From contig NZ_LKAQ01000005.1 in assembly GCF_001874525.1 (NCBI RefSeq), positions 119,925 to 183,924 of the forward strand: a DNA stretch of 64,000 nt, in the 5' to 3' direction. Positions 37,636 through 46,744 of this stretch are shown piece by piece (the first letter of the stretch is position 1; each line of letters starts with the position of its first letter). Origin of the DNA: Pseudodesulfovibrio hydrargyri. Lineage in GTDB: Bacteria > Desulfobacterota > Desulfovibrionia > Desulfovibrionales > Desulfovibrionaceae. A program made the position numbers and the translations under genes. The notes beneath the pieces are model-generated. The model was given only the letters and a program-made list of their open reading frames with translations. It was not told the origin of the DNA and did no database searches.

Positions 37636-38517
37636 TTAGGGCAACGGCACGAATTGCATGCTGAAATCGGAGCTGGGCGCGGAGTGGGTCAGTTTGCCCA
37701 CGGAGATGAAGTCCGCCCCGATCCCGGCAATGTCGCGGATGGTTTCCAGGGAGACGTTGCCGCTGATTTCCGTCTCGATGGCGTCGGGGATCATGGACAG
37801 GGCGGTCTTGGCGGTCTCCGCGTCCATATTGTCGAGCATGATCCGTTGTATGGTGCACTTGCACGCCTCTTCGACCTCTTCAAGCGTCCGGCATTCCACC
37901 TCGATGGGCGGGCAGGGCGAGTGCACGGTCTGAAGTTGGCGCACGGCCTCGGTGATGGAGCCGGCGCGGTCGATGTGGTTGTCCTTGAGCATGAGCATGT
38001 CGGACAGGTTCAGGCGGTGGTTTTTGCCGCCTCCGGCCAGGACCGCGTATTTTTCGGGGTAGCGCAGGCCGGGCAGGGTCTTGCGCGTGTCGAGCAGGGT
38101 GGCTTTGGTGCCCTCGATGGCCTGGACGTACCGCGCGGTCAGGTTCGCTATGCCGGACAGGTGGCAGAGAAAATTGAGCATGACCCGTTCGGCCTTGAGC
38201 AGCTGGACGGCCGGACCCTGGATGGCCGCTACCATGGTCCCCGCGGACACGGTGTCGCCGTCGTCCACGTTGAGGTGCACCTGGCTCTCCTGGCCGCCGA
38301 ACTCGAGCACGAGCGGGATGATCGGCAGTCCGGCCACCACGGTTTGCTGTTTGGCCACGATCATGGCCTGGGCCATGTCGGAATCGGTGAACAGCCCCTG
38401 GCTGGTCAGGTCCGAACCGTCCTCGGCCAGGGCTATGCGGATGGTGGCCAGCAGAAACATTCTGGCCTCTGCCTGGAAAAATTCGTCGAAAAGGTTGGTG
38501 GGCATGGTTTCTTCCAT
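37636..38517 (-). CDS. nadC: nicotinate-nucleotide pyrophosphorylase
   Basis: Converts quinolinate and PRPP to nicotinate mononucleotide. The 293-residue protein has ERVMLNFLCHLSGIA near 108, TRKTLPGLRYPEKYAV near 142 and GGGKNHRLNLSDMLMLKDNH near 162, the PRPP/quinolinate-binding signatures. ATG 38517 or ATG 38505 may be the true start. First gene of the nad operon, divergent from mgtE. Confidence 0.95.
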   Translation of the reverse strand: MEETMPTNLFDEFFQAEARMFLLATIRIALAEDGSDLTSQGLFTDSDMAQAMIVAKQQTVVAGLPIIPLVLEFGGQESQVHLNVDDGDTVSAGTMVAAIQGPAVQLLKAERVMLNFLCHLSGIANLTARYVQAIEGTKATLLDTRKTLPGLRYPEKYAVLAGGGKNHRLNLSDMLMLKDNHIDRAGSITEAVRQLQTVHSPCPPIEVECRTLEEVEEACKCTIQRIMLDNMDAETAKTALSMIPDAIETEISGNVSLETIRDIAGIGADFISVGKLTHSAPSSDFSMQFVPLP

Positions 38518-38524
38518 ATATTTT

Positions 38525-38624
38525 CAAGGTGATGTTCGCAAGTAAGGCACGGACGGCCTTTCGTCAAGGGGCGCACCGGTTGATGAAATATTTCACATTA
38601 ATATCACCTTGTCGAAGTCCGATT
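38525..38624. promoter_or_regulatory. palindromes in the nadC-mgtE divergent region
   Basis: TGAAATATTTCA (38584-38595) is a perfect 12-bp palindrome in the A+T-rich centre of the region. CAAGGTGAT near the nadC start reappears inverted as ATCACCTTG close to mgtE. Either could be an operator. No known NAD-regulator or Mg-riboswitch consensus was recognised. Confidence 0.35.
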
Positions 38625-38664
38625 TCTTTGACCTGAGGCTCGATTTGGGCTAGGTATCCAGCCC

Positions 38665-39999
38665 ATGAGCGCGAAAGAGGAATACACCCCTCGTAATGAC
38701 GAGGAACTGGACGGCATGACGGCCGTGGACTTCGAATCGCAGCATCCGGCGGATGCCGCCGAGACGATCGAAGGGCTGGATATTGCCGATCAGGTCAAAT
38801 TCATCAAGCAGCTGCCCATCAAGGACGCCGCCGAATCCATTGCGGAGATGGATGACCTCGACCAGAAAGCGCTCATCAGCAACCTGAACCGGGGCTTGGC
38901 CGCCCGCATCGTCGAGGAGATGGCCCCGGACGACGCCACCGACCTCCTGGACGGCCTGAGCGACGACCTGCAGAAGGCCCTGCTCAGCCGCGTGGCGGCA
39001 GAGGATCGCGCGGAACTCAAGACCCTGCTGACCTTCGACCCGGACACCGCCGGCGGCGTCATGAACACCGAGGTGGTCATCCTCGACCAGGATTTGTCGG
39101 CCGACGAGGCCGTGGCCAAGATCCGCGAGGAGGTCGAGGACAAGGAGATCCCTTACTACGCCTACCTGGTGGACAAGAAGGACCGGCTGGTGGGCGTGCT
39201 CTCCCTGCGTGATCTGCTGCTGGCCCGGCGCGGGGCGCTGCTCAAGGATCTGGTCAAGACCCAGAACCTGATCACCGTGGGCTACAACGTGGACAAGGAA
39301 GAGGTGGCCCACCTCATCGCCCACTACAATTTTCTGGCCCTGCCCGTGGTTGATTTCGGCAACCGTCTGCTCGGCGTGGTCACGGTCGACGACGTCATCG
39401 ACATCATCCACGAAGAGGCCTCCGAGGATATGCAGGCCATGGTCGGCGCGGGCGCGGACGAGACCACGGATTCCCCGTGGCTGTATTCCGTGCGCGTGCG
39501 TCTGCCCTGGCTGATCCTCAACGTGGTCTTCTCGGCCGTGTCGGCCTGGGTGGTCCATCTTTTCGAAGGCAATATCGCCCAGATGGCGGTGCTGGCCGTG
39601 CTCATGCCCGTGGTCGCCAACCAGGCGGGCAATACCGGGCAACAGGCTTTGGCGGTCATGATCCGCCAACTGGCCATGGAACGTTTCGACCGCAAGCGGG
39701 CGTGGCTCGCCGTGCTCCGTGAATTGCGCGTCGGTTTCCTGAACGGGGTGATCATCTCGAGCCTGGTCTTCGGCGTGGTCTTCGCGGGCACGCACAAGAT
39801 ACTGCTCGCCGTGGTCATGGGCTCGGCCCTCTGGCTGGACATGCTCCTCGGAGCCCTGGCCGGGGCGTCCATCCCCCTGTTGCTCAAGGAAATGGGCCGC
39901 GACCCGGCCCAGGCGTCGAGCATTTTCCTGACCACCATCACGGACTCCATGGGCTTCCTCATCCTCCTCGGTCTGGCCGGGTTGGTCCTGCTTCATTAG
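38665..39999 (+). CDS. mgtE: magnesium transporter MgtE
   Basis: Mg2+ channel of 444 residues. The N-terminal helical MgtE_N domain (about 20-120) is followed by two CBS domains (about 130-250), the connecting helix and five membrane segments (about 275-440). The pore signature PVVANQAGNTGQQALAV is at about 312. All regulatory and pore parts are present. No M-box riboswitch was seen in the 147-base upstream region. Confidence 0.94.
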   Translation: MSAKEEYTPRNDEELDGMTAVDFESQHPADAAETIEGLDIADQVKFIKQLPIKDAAESIAEMDDLDQKALISNLNRGLAARIVEEMAPDDATDLLDGLSDDLQKALLSRVAAEDRAELKTLLTFDPDTAGGVMNTEVVILDQDLSADEAVAKIREEVEDKEIPYYAYLVDKKDRLVGVLSLRDLLLARRGALLKDLVKTQNLITVGYNVDKEEVAHLIAHYNFLALPVVDFGNRLLGVVTVDDVIDIIHEEASEDMQAMVGAGADETTDSPWLYSVRVRLPWLILNVVFSAVSAWVVHLFEGNIAQMAVLAVLMPVVANQAGNTGQQALAVMIRQLAMERFDRKRAWLAVLRELRVGFLNGVIISSLVFGVVFAGTHKILLAVVMGSALWLDMLLGALAGASIPLLLKEMGRDPAQASSIFLTTITDSMGFLILLGLAGLVLLH

Positions 40000-40249
40000 A
40001 AAAGCAGACCAGGGAAGCTATCTAAAGCGCCGAGGGCGCGGTATGGGATGCAAGGGTGCGAGCCCTATCGCTGCAGTCGCCATCTCTCAGGCTCCAAGAC
40101 TCGCTAAGAGCTGCCGCTGCCCGCCGGAGGCGAAGTCTCCTGGTAATAGCCGCGAAGCGGCCTTCAACCCCTGATTTCCCGATAACCAGACGACAAAAGG
40201 GCGGCCCGGATATCCGGGCCGCCCTTTTGTCGTTTTTATTGCGGAGAAG
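40000..40249. terminator. intergenic region with a 44-bp perfect palindromic terminator
   Basis: ACGACAAAAGGGCGGCCCGG at 40190 begins a perfect 44-bp palindrome (40190-40233) centred on GATATC, followed by TTTTATT; it would terminate from either side (mgtE and the cheZ operon). The roughly 190 bases before it contain several short inverted repeats but no gene I can support. Confidence 0.85.
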
Positions 40250-40987
40250 CTAGTCCAGGCCGAGGGAGGCGAGCAGATCGTCCACGTCGCCCTGGTTGGT
40301 CCCTTCGGTCGGGCCTTGGAGTTTGGAGGTCGCCTCGCTACGGGCCTCCTTGGACAGGGCCTCGAAGTCCTTTTCCGGCTCGACCTCGCGCTGGCGGATC
40401 ATCAGGCCGGTGGAGAGCATGACCTCGCGGACGATCTGTTCGATCTGGCGGATGGAGTTGATGATCTTCTTGATGCGCTGCCCGGTCAGGTCCTGGAAGC
40501 TCAGGGAGACCATGATGTTGGACAGGTCGGTGCCGAGCGTGTTGTTGATGTCCTTGAGCCTTTCCCGGTCCTCCTTGGTCACCCCGCCGGACTCGAATCC
40601 CTTGACGATGGTGGCCACGGACCCCTGGAGGTCCTGGAGCTTCTCGACGATGTCGATGATTTCCACTGCGGCCTTTTCCGTGGTCTTGAGCACGGCGTCC
40701 AGCTGGTCCGAGGTCTCGGAGAAGAGCTCCTCGGGGTCGATGTCGGCGGTGATGCACTTGATCTCGGTCCCGCCACGGGCCGCCTTGACCTCCTGGTAGA
40801 TCTTCTTGAGCCCCCCCTGCAGGTCCTCGTTTACCCGGCGGTAGAACTCGCCTTCCAGCAGCGCCTTGGTGAGGTTTCGGGCGATCTCCTTTTCCACGGC
40901 GGCCGCGATGGTTCCCTTGAGGGTTCCCACGAGCTCGTCGGAGACCTTTTCCATCAGTTCCCTTACCAATTCTTCATTGCTGGTCAT
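40250..40987 (-). CDS. cheZ: CheZ-like protein phosphatase
   Basis: Probable phosphatase of CheY-P. The 245-residue, mostly helical protein contains SLSFQDLTGQRIKKIINSI near residue 165, matching the CheZ active-site segment with its Asp and Gln (QDLTGQ). The C-terminal GDVDDLLASLGLD resembles the CheY-binding tail of CheZ (QxxVDDLLxxLGF). The start is ATG 40987 with GGAG; longer upstream frame is not conserved-looking. It is the last gene of the ileS operon, next to a PilZ gene, so motility control is likely. Confidence 0.85.
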   Translation of the reverse strand: MTSNEELVRELMEKVSDELVGTLKGTIAAAVEKEIARNLTKALLEGEFYRRVNEDLQGGLKKIYQEVKAARGGTEIKCITADIDPEELFSETSDQLDAVLKTTEKAAVEIIDIVEKLQDLQGSVATIVKGFESGGVTKEDRERLKDINNTLGTDLSNIMVSLSFQDLTGQRIKKIINSIRQIEQIVREVMLSTGLMIRQREVEPEKDFEALSKEARSEATSKLQGPTEGTNQGDVDDLLASLGLD

Positions 40988-41006
40988 GCGTGTTCTCCGG
41001 GAGGGG

Positions 41007-41525
41007 CTACATTTTGGAATTGCGGATTTGTTCCCGCTGTTCCTTGAAGACGAATTGCACGATGGCCTCCATGTCCGATCCGCGAAGATCCACGAATTCG
41101 AAGCGGTACAGGCCGGTGTCGGGTTCCTGGTCGAGAATGCGCCCCTTGCTGCCGGCAAGCCGCAGGGGAGTCTGGCTGAGGTAGATGATCAGTTCCAGGG
41201 CGTCGCCCGGGTGGAACTGCCTTGCGGAGCGGAATTTGACCCCGGCCGCGGAGATCTCCATGACCTCCACGGGCAGGGAAAAGTCCATCTTGAAGGTGTC
41301 CTGGCCGAGCATGGAGATGATCTGGTCGAGCTTGCGGTCCATCTCCACCAGAAATCCGGTGACTTCCTCGGGGAGCTTGCTCTTCTTGACGAAGTCCTCG
41401 CGGGTGATCGGCTGGGTCATGGACTCGCCGGTGAAGAGCTGGGGCGAGTCCAGGGACTCCATGATCCTGGCCTGGGCCTTCAGTCTGACCTGTATGCGCG
41501 AGAACGAACGTTTCTCTTCACTCAT
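41007..41525 (-). CDS. PilZ-domain protein
   Basis: Likely cyclic-di-GMP receptor of 172 residues. The RSFSRIQVRL motif at residues 6-15 supplies RxxxR, and VMEISAAGVKF near 87 is the second part of the PilZ signature (usually DxSxxG; here E-I-S-x-x-G). The first motif is separated from the second by an inserted helical stretch (about 25-75), a YcgR-like or N-terminally extended layout. It lies 19 bases before cheZ. Confidence 0.82.
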   Translation of the reverse strand: MSEEKRSFSRIQVRLKAQARIMESLDSPQLFTGESMTQPITREDFVKKSKLPEEVTGFLVEMDRKLDQIISMLGQDTFKMDFSLPVEVMEISAAGVKFRSARQFHPGDALELIIYLSQTPLRLAGSKGRILDQEPDTGLYRFEFVDLRGSDMEAIVQFVFKEQREQIRNSKM

Positions 41526-41545
41526 GGGACCCCCTTGGGGTTTGC

Positions 41546-41989
41546 TTAGGGCCTGCCGTTTTCATCCATGTCGAGCGTCATGCACTTGACCGGACAGACA
41601 CGGGTGCACATGCCGCAGGCCGAACATTTGTCCACGTCGAAGACGATCTTGAGGGTTTCGAGGTCCAGGCGCAGGGCGTCCGTGGGGCACATGGCCGTGC
41701 ACACGCCGCAGTGGACGCAGGACTCGTCGTCGCGGAAGATCTTGTGCGCCACCGGGGTGATGCGCACGCCGTTCTCCTTGAGGTAGCCGATACCCTTGTG
41801 GAACTCGTCCTCGCGGCCCGAGACCTCGAGGGTCATGGTTCCTTCGTGGCGCGGCGAGATGTCCGCCTTGAGGATGTTGAAGCTCAGGTCGAACTTGCGC
41901 AGCAGGTTGCAGACCACGGGCCTGCCGGAGACCTCGGGCGGGAAGGAGAGGTAGACGATTTTTCTGAAACCATTCTTGACTTCGTTCAT
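41546..41989 (-). CDS. NIL-domain 2[4Fe-4S] ferredoxin
   Basis: A 147-residue protein with an N-terminal NIL domain (about 8-80), as found at the C-terminus of MetN, and a C-terminal dicluster ferredoxin (CVHCGVCTAMC near 91 and CSACGMCTRVC near 122, each followed by CP-type ends). In other anaerobes such NIL-ferredoxins are linked to methionine or homocysteine synthesis. Why it lies between cpoB and the PilZ gene is unclear. Confidence 0.88.
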   Translation of the reverse strand: MNEVKNGFRKIVYLSFPPEVSGRPVVCNLLRKFDLSFNILKADISPRHEGTMTLEVSGREDEFHKGIGYLKENGVRITPVAHKIFRDDESCVHCGVCTAMCPTDALRLDLETLKIVFDVDKCSACGMCTRVCPVKCMTLDMDENGRP

Positions 41990-42036
41990 GGGGATGTCCT
42001 GAATGCCTTATGGCACGAGCGGCGCGGCGGCCGCTA

Positions 42037-42975
42037 TTATTTCATTTTGTCCAAGGACCGTTTGGCCTGGGTGGCCTCCACGGACTTGGGGAATTTCTTG
42101 ATGATTTCCTCGAAGCGCATCTTGGCCAGCTCGGGCTTGCCCAGGTGCTCCCAGGAGAAGCCGGCGCGCAGCAGGGCGGCCTTGTACTTGGAGCTCTTCT
42201 GGTACTTCTCGATGACGTCCTCGTAGAGGATGACGGCCCGGGCGTAGTCCTTGAGCATGTAGTAGCACTGGCCCTGCCAGAATACGGCGCTGGGCGTGAA
42301 GGCGTGGCCCTTGAAGGTGTCGGTGAACTCCGCCCAGTAGGAACGGGCGCGTTCGAAGTTGCCTTCCTTGTACAGGGCATAAGCCTTGTCATAGAGGGCC
42401 TTGGCCGGGTCGCTGTCCGCCTGGGGAGCGGTCTGAGCGGCGGCCGTGGCGGTCGCCGCGCCGGCCTGGGCCGCAACGCCTTCCTCGGGCGCGTCGGCCG
42501 GAGCGGTGGCGGCTGTCGCCGCTGCGGGGGCTCCCACGGCGGCGCCGCGCGCCCTGCCGGTCTCGGGCAGGTCCACCTGGAGTTCGTTGACCATGGCGAA
42601 TTCCACCTCGGACAGCCGCTTGGACAGTTCCTGCACGGTCACGGCCGAGTCGGCCGCGCCCACCTGGTTGTCCATGCGGATGTTCAGGCTGTCCACCTCG
42701 CCGCGCATCTTGGCGATTTCGGAACGCAGGGATTGGATCTCGGCCCACATGTCGGCGGATTTTTCGCGCAGGGGATCGTTGGATTTTTCGATTTCGGCCT
42801 TGAGCTGCTCCTTGGATTCGGCCAGTTCGGCCTCCAGCTGGCGGATGCGGTGGAGGTCCTGCTGCCGGTCGGACTGCATGGCCTCCACGTCGGTTCTGGT
42901 GGCGCAGCCGGGCAGGGCCGACATGCTAAGGAGGATCAAAAGAACACTGAACAGACTGATATTTTTCATCTTCAT
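42037..42975 (-). CDS. cpoB: CpoB/YbgF-like cell-division coordinator lipoprotein
   Basis: Periplasmic TPR protein of the Tol-Pal system, 312 residues. It starts with a lipoprotein signal (lipobox SALPGC, Cys24), then a coiled coil (about 30-110), an Ala/Pro/Gln linker (130-190) and TPR repeats (about 195-305) of the YbgF type (ALYDKAYALYKEGNFERA). E. coli CpoB is not lipidated, so the lipobox is a difference. GGGAG precedes the ATG. It overlaps the upstream gene by four bases. Confidence 0.87.
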   Translation of the reverse strand: MKMKNISLFSVLLILLSMSALPGCATRTDVEAMQSDRQQDLHRIRQLEAELAESKEQLKAEIEKSNDPLREKSADMWAEIQSLRSEIAKMRGEVDSLNIRMDNQVGAADSAVTVQELSKRLSEVEFAMVNELQVDLPETGRARGAAVGAPAAATAATAPADAPEEGVAAQAGAATATAAAQTAPQADSDPAKALYDKAYALYKEGNFERARSYWAEFTDTFKGHAFTPSAVFWQGQCYYMLKDYARAVILYEDVIEKYQKSSKYKAALLRAGFSWEHLGKPELAKMRFEEIIKKFPKSVEATQAKRSLDKMK

Positions 42976-43196
42976 TGTAAGCTCCCTCTTTTTCTGCCAA
43001 GGAAAAGATACGTCAGAGCGCCGAGAATGGGAATAAAAATGCAGATCTGCATCCACAGGCTCTTTTCCGTCGGGGATTCGAAGTTCCGTTTCCAGACGTC
43101 CAGGATGGACCAGGCGCTGAAGACGAAACAGACGCCCACGGCAACCAGCACGATGGCCCACTGGGTCGGGGTCAGGGCCGAGAAGTCTGCGAACAT
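42972..43196 (-). CDS. PLDc_N-domain small membrane protein
   Basis: A 74-residue protein with two membrane segments (about 12-33 and 48-66) and the motif WxMQICIFIPILGALTYLFLGRKRG, characteristic of the phospholipase D N-terminal-like (PLDc_N) family, here without a nuclease part. The role is unknown. It overlaps cpoB and follows lspA by 22 bases. Confidence 0.82.
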   Translation of the reverse strand: MFADFSALTPTQWAIVLVAVGVCFVFSAWSILDVWKRNFESPTEKSLWMQICIFIPILGALTYLFLGRKRGSLQ

Positions 43197-43218
43197 GTCA
43201 CGTTCTCCTTGATAGGGC

Positions 43219-43707
43219 TTACGCCCCTCGCGTGTCCTTGCGGTTGAGCAGTGTGGACACGATAATGCAGCCCGCGCCCACCGTCAGAGCGCTGTCGGCC
43301 ACGTTGAACGCGGGCCAGTGATAGCTGCCCGCGTAGAAATCCAGAAAGTCGATGACCGAGCCGAGCCAGATGCGGTCGATGGCGTTGCCCACGGCCCCGC
43401 CGGCGATCATGCCGAGTCCGGCGATCATCCAGCGGTCGCCCTCTCTGGTCAGCCTGATCATGTAGGCGATGACCAGGACGGCGGCCAGGGAGATGAGGAT
43501 GAACAGGGGACGCTGCCAGTCGATGTTGTCGTCGTCCAGAAATCCCCAGGCCGCCCCCTTGTTCAGGACGTGGACCAGATTGAACAGGCCGGGAACGATT
43601 TCCCGGCCGGTCCACGGCTGCATGAGGGTGTGCACCGTCAGCTTGGTGGCCTGGTCGAGCGCCAGGGTGCCCGCCGCCCAGAGTGCTGCCAGCTTGTAAC
43701 GGTTCAT
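43219..43707 (-). CDS. lspA: lipoprotein signal peptidase II
   Basis: Cleaves the signal peptide of prolipoproteins in the inner membrane. The 162-residue protein has four membrane segments and the catalytic Asp pair in GNAIDRIWLG (near 110) and FNVADSAL (near 136). It follows ileS by seven bases, the conserved ileS-lspA pairing. Confidence 0.96.
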   Translation of the reverse strand: MNRYKLAALWAAGTLALDQATKLTVHTLMQPWTGREIVPGLFNLVHVLNKGAAWGFLDDDNIDWQRPLFILISLAAVLVIAYMIRLTREGDRWMIAGLGMIAGGAVGNAIDRIWLGSVIDFLDFYAGSYHWPAFNVADSALTVGAGCIIVSTLLNRKDTRGA

Positions 43708-43714
43708 GGGCGTC

Positions 43715-46531
43715 CTAGGCGAGGGTTTTCAGTACGGCGGTGCAGCGGGGGCAGGCGTCGGGGTAGTCCGGGTCGGTGCCCAGGTCCTCGGCGATGCGCC
43801 AGCACCGTTCGCACTTCTCGCCGGGCGCGGCGTCCACGGCCACCTTGAGGTCGGTCAGGTCTTCGCCGACATAGGCGTCCGCCGGGGCGTTCTCCGGCTC
43901 GTCCAGGACCAGCTTGGAGATGATGAAGAACTCACGCGGGTCGATGTCCTTGGTGGAGACCAGCTCGCGGATATCCGCATCGGCGTACAGGGTTACCTGG
44001 GCGTCCAGGGACTTGCCGATGACCCGGTCCTTGCGCTTGGGCTCGATGGCCTTGTTGACCTCGGCGCGGACCAGGGCCAGCTTCTCCCAGCGGGCGCGCT
44101 CGGCGTCGGTCAGCTCGGGCCGCTCGGGCGCGAAGCGCAGGGCGAAGACCGTCTTGTCCTGGGGCAGGGCGTTCTTGATCGCCTCGGGCAGGTCCTGGAA
44201 GGCCTCTTCGGCGGTGAAGGACAGGACCGGGGCCATGTCCTCCAGGAGCATGAGCAGGATCTGCCAGAGCACGGTTTGGGCGGAGCGGCGCTTGAGGCCG
44301 TTCTCCTCCTCCACGTACAGGCGGTCCTTGATGATGTCGAGGTAGAAGGCGGACAGGTCGACCACGCAGAGGTTGTGCAGGGTGTGGTAGACCTTGTGGA
44401 ATTCGAAGTTGCGGTACGCCTTGCGAATGGCGTCGTGCTGGCGCACGACCATGTCCAGGGCGTAGCGGTCGAGCGGCGGCATGTCGGCCACGTCCACCTT
44501 GTTCGCCGGGTCGAAGTCGTTCAGGTTCGACAACAGGTAGCGGCAGGTGTTGCGGATGCGGCGGTAGGCGTCCACCAAGCGGTTCAGGGTCTCGTCCGAG
44601 ATGCGGATGTCCTCCTGGTAGTTGGAGGCCGAGACCCACATGCGCAGGATTTCCGCGCCGAACCTGTCGATGATCTCCTGGGGGGCGAGCACGTTGCCGA
44701 TGGACTTGGACATCTTGCGCCCTTCGGCGTCGACCACGTAGCCGTGGGTCAGGACGGCCTTGTAGGGCGGTTGCTCACGGGTGCCCACCGAGGCGAGCAG
44801 GGAGGAGTGGAACCAGCCGCGATGCTGGTCCGAGCCTTCCAGGTACAGGTCCGCCGGGAAACGGGTCTCCTTGCGCTGCTCCACCACGGCGGCGTAGCTG
44901 GTGCCGGAATCGAACCAGACGTCCAGGATGTCGGTCTCGCGCTTCCAGTGGGTACCGCCGCACTTCGGACAGGTCAGCCCCTCGGGCACGATTTCCTCGA
45001 GCGGGGCCTCGAACCAGTAGTCGCAGCCGGTCTCGTGCTGGGCGTACTTGTCGCAGATGTCGTAGACCCACTGGGCGTCGAACCAGGTCTCGTCGCAGTC
45101 CTCGCAGATCAGCGCGGAGATGGGCACGCCCCAGTTGCGCTGGCGGGAGATGCACCAGTCGGGCCGGTTTTCGACCATGGAGTAGATGCGCTCCTCGCCC
45201 CAGGACGGAATCCATTGCACGTCGTTGCGGATGGCGGACAGGGCGCGCTTGCGCAGGTCGTTCTCGTCCATGCCGATGAACCACTGGGTGGTGGCCCGGA
45301 AGATGACCGGCTGTTTGCAGCGCCAGCAGTGGGGGTAGGAGTGGGTGATCTTTTCCGAGGCCATCAGGTTGCCGACCTCGGTCAGCTTTTCGATGACCTT
45401 GGGGTTGGCCTCCCAGACGTTCAGACCGGCGAAATATTCGACCTCGGGCAGGAACTGGCCCTTGTCGTTCATGGGCGAGTAGATCTCCAGCCCGTAGCGC
45501 AGGCCGGTCTCGAAGTCTTCGCGGCCGTGGCCCGGGGCGGTGTGGACGCAGCCGGTGCCGGTGTCGAAGGTCACGTAGTCGGCCAGGACCACCGGGGATT
45601 CGCGGTCGTACAGGGGATGCTTGGCCTTCATGCCCTCGAGCTCGGCCCCCTTGAAGGTGGCCAGGGTCTCGTAGGATTCCCAGCCGAACTTGGCGGCGCA
45701 GGATTCGAGCAGCCCCTCGGCCAGGACGTAATAGGCGTCCCCGGCCTTGACCAGCACGTAGTCGAAGTCCGGGTGCACGGCCACGGCCATGTTGTCCGGG
45801 ATGGTCCAGGGGGTGGTGGTCCAGATGAGGATGTACAGCTTTGAGACGTCGATGTCCGCGATCTTTTTGAAATTCTCGTCGACCATGGGAAAGCGGACGT
45901 AGATGGACGGGGAGGTGTGGTCCTCGTATTCCACCTCGGCCTCGGCCAGGGCGGTGCGGCAGTCGCAACACCAGTAGATGGGCTTCTTGCCCCGGACCAC
46001 GCCGTCGCGCTCCATGAACCGGCCCAGTTCGCGGGCGGTGGCCGCCTCGTACTCGGGCTTCATGGTCATGTACGGATCGTCCCACACGCCGAACACGCCC
46101 AACCGCTTGAATTCGCTGCGCTGGGTGTCCAGCCACTTGGCGGCGTAGGAACGGCAGATCTTGCGGATGGTCAGGGTATCCAGTTCTTTGTTCTTCTTCT
46201 TCAGTTCCTGCTCGACCTTGTGCTCAATGGGCAGGCCATGGCAGTCCCAGCCGGGCACGTACTCGGCCTTCTGGCCCTGGATGTTCCGGGACTTGACGAT
46301 GATGTCCTTGAGGACCTTGTTCAGGGCCGTGCCCATGTGGATGTGGCCGTTGGCGTAGGGAGGACCGTCGTGCAGCACGTACCTGTCGTCGGCGTCTCCG
46401 GCCGCGACCATTTCATCATAGGCCTTGATTTCCTCCCAGAACTTGAGCATTTCAGGCTCGCGCTGGGTGAGGTTGGCCTTCATGGGAAAGGTGGTTTTGG
46501 GCAGGAGCAAAGTCTTTTTGTAGTCGCTCAT
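43715..46531 (-). CDS. ileS: isoleucyl-tRNA synthetase
   Basis: Class Ia synthetase of 938 residues. It has the HIGH-equivalent [12 protein letters not shown] near 57, the editing domain (about 200-400), KMSKSIGN near 600 and a C-terminal zinc site (CERCW...CPRC, about 899-931). The bacterial type with zinc finger is expected in proteobacteria. The start at ATG 46531 has GGAGG upstream. It heads the operon that runs to cheZ. Confidence 0.97.
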   Translation of the reverse strand: MSDYKKTLLLPKTTFPMKANLTQREPEMLKFWEEIKAYDEMVAAGDADDRYVLHDGPPYANGHIHMGTALNKVLKDIIVKSRNIQGQKAEYVPGWDCHGLPIEHKVEQELKKKNKELDTLTIRKICRSYAAKWLDTQRSEFKRLGVFGVWDDPYMTMKPEYEAATARELGRFMERDGVVRGKKPIYWCCDCRTALAEAEVEYEDHTSPSIYVRFPMVDENFKKIADIDVSKLYILIWTTTPWTIPDNMAVAVHPDFDYVLVKAGDAYYVLAEGLLESCAAKFGWESYETLATFKGAELEGMKAKHPLYDRESPVVLADYVTFDTGTGCVHTAPGHGREDFETGLRYGLEIYSPMNDKGQFLPEVEYFAGLNVWEANPKVIEKLTEVGNLMASEKITHSYPHCWRCKQPVIFRATTQWFIGMDENDLRKRALSAIRNDVQWIPSWGEERIYSMVENRPDWCISRQRNWGVPISALICEDCDETWFDAQWVYDICDKYAQHETGCDYWFEAPLEEIVPEGLTCPKCGGTHWKRETDILDVWFDSGTSYAAVVEQRKETRFPADLYLEGSDQHRGWFHSSLLASVGTREQPPYKAVLTHGYVVDAEGRKMSKSIGNVLAPQEIIDRFGAEILRMWVSASNYQEDIRISDETLNRLVDAYRRIRNTCRYLLSNLNDFDPANKVDVADMPPLDRYALDMVVRQHDAIRKAYRNFEFHKVYHTLHNLCVVDLSAFYLDIIKDRLYVEEENGLKRRSAQTVLWQILLMLLEDMAPVLSFTAEEAFQDLPEAIKNALPQDKTVFALRFAPERPELTDAERARWEKLALVRAEVNKAIEPKRKDRVIGKSLDAQVTLYADADIRELVSTKDIDPREFFIISKLVLDEPENAPADAYVGEDLTDLKVAVDAAPGEKCERCWRIAEDLGTDPDYPDACPRCTAVLKTLA

Positions 46532-46744
46532 GGGTTTCAAGTCCTCCGGGAACCGTATATTTCTTTAGCTTAAAGTGTCCGCTTTTATGAGACGGCGTAG
46601 ATTGGTATAAGCCGGGCTGGAAGTCAAGCATTGCACGGACTGGGCGGGTACTTGCACAATGTTTACAGGGCTTGCGAAACGTGCTTTTGTTACAGGTGGA
46701 CGACAAGGTCCGGACTCTGAAAAAAACAAGAATCAGGAGATAAG

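Noticed and set aside
37625..37864. Longer N-terminus of nadA
   Set aside because: The upstream extension lies inside nadC in another frame and has Arg/His-rich shadow composition; GTG 37624 has a proper ribosome-binding site.
38518..38664. M-box magnesium riboswitch before mgtE
   Set aside because: The region is shorter than an M-box, and none of its conserved helices or a following terminator is visible.
43706..45844. 712-codon plus-strand open frame opposite ileS
   Set aside because: Val/Gly/Leu/His-rich antisense translation without motif; ileS is certain.
46532..46744. T-box leader before ileS
   Set aside because: No T-box sequence (TGGNACCGCG-type) or specifier hairpin was seen on the minus strand.
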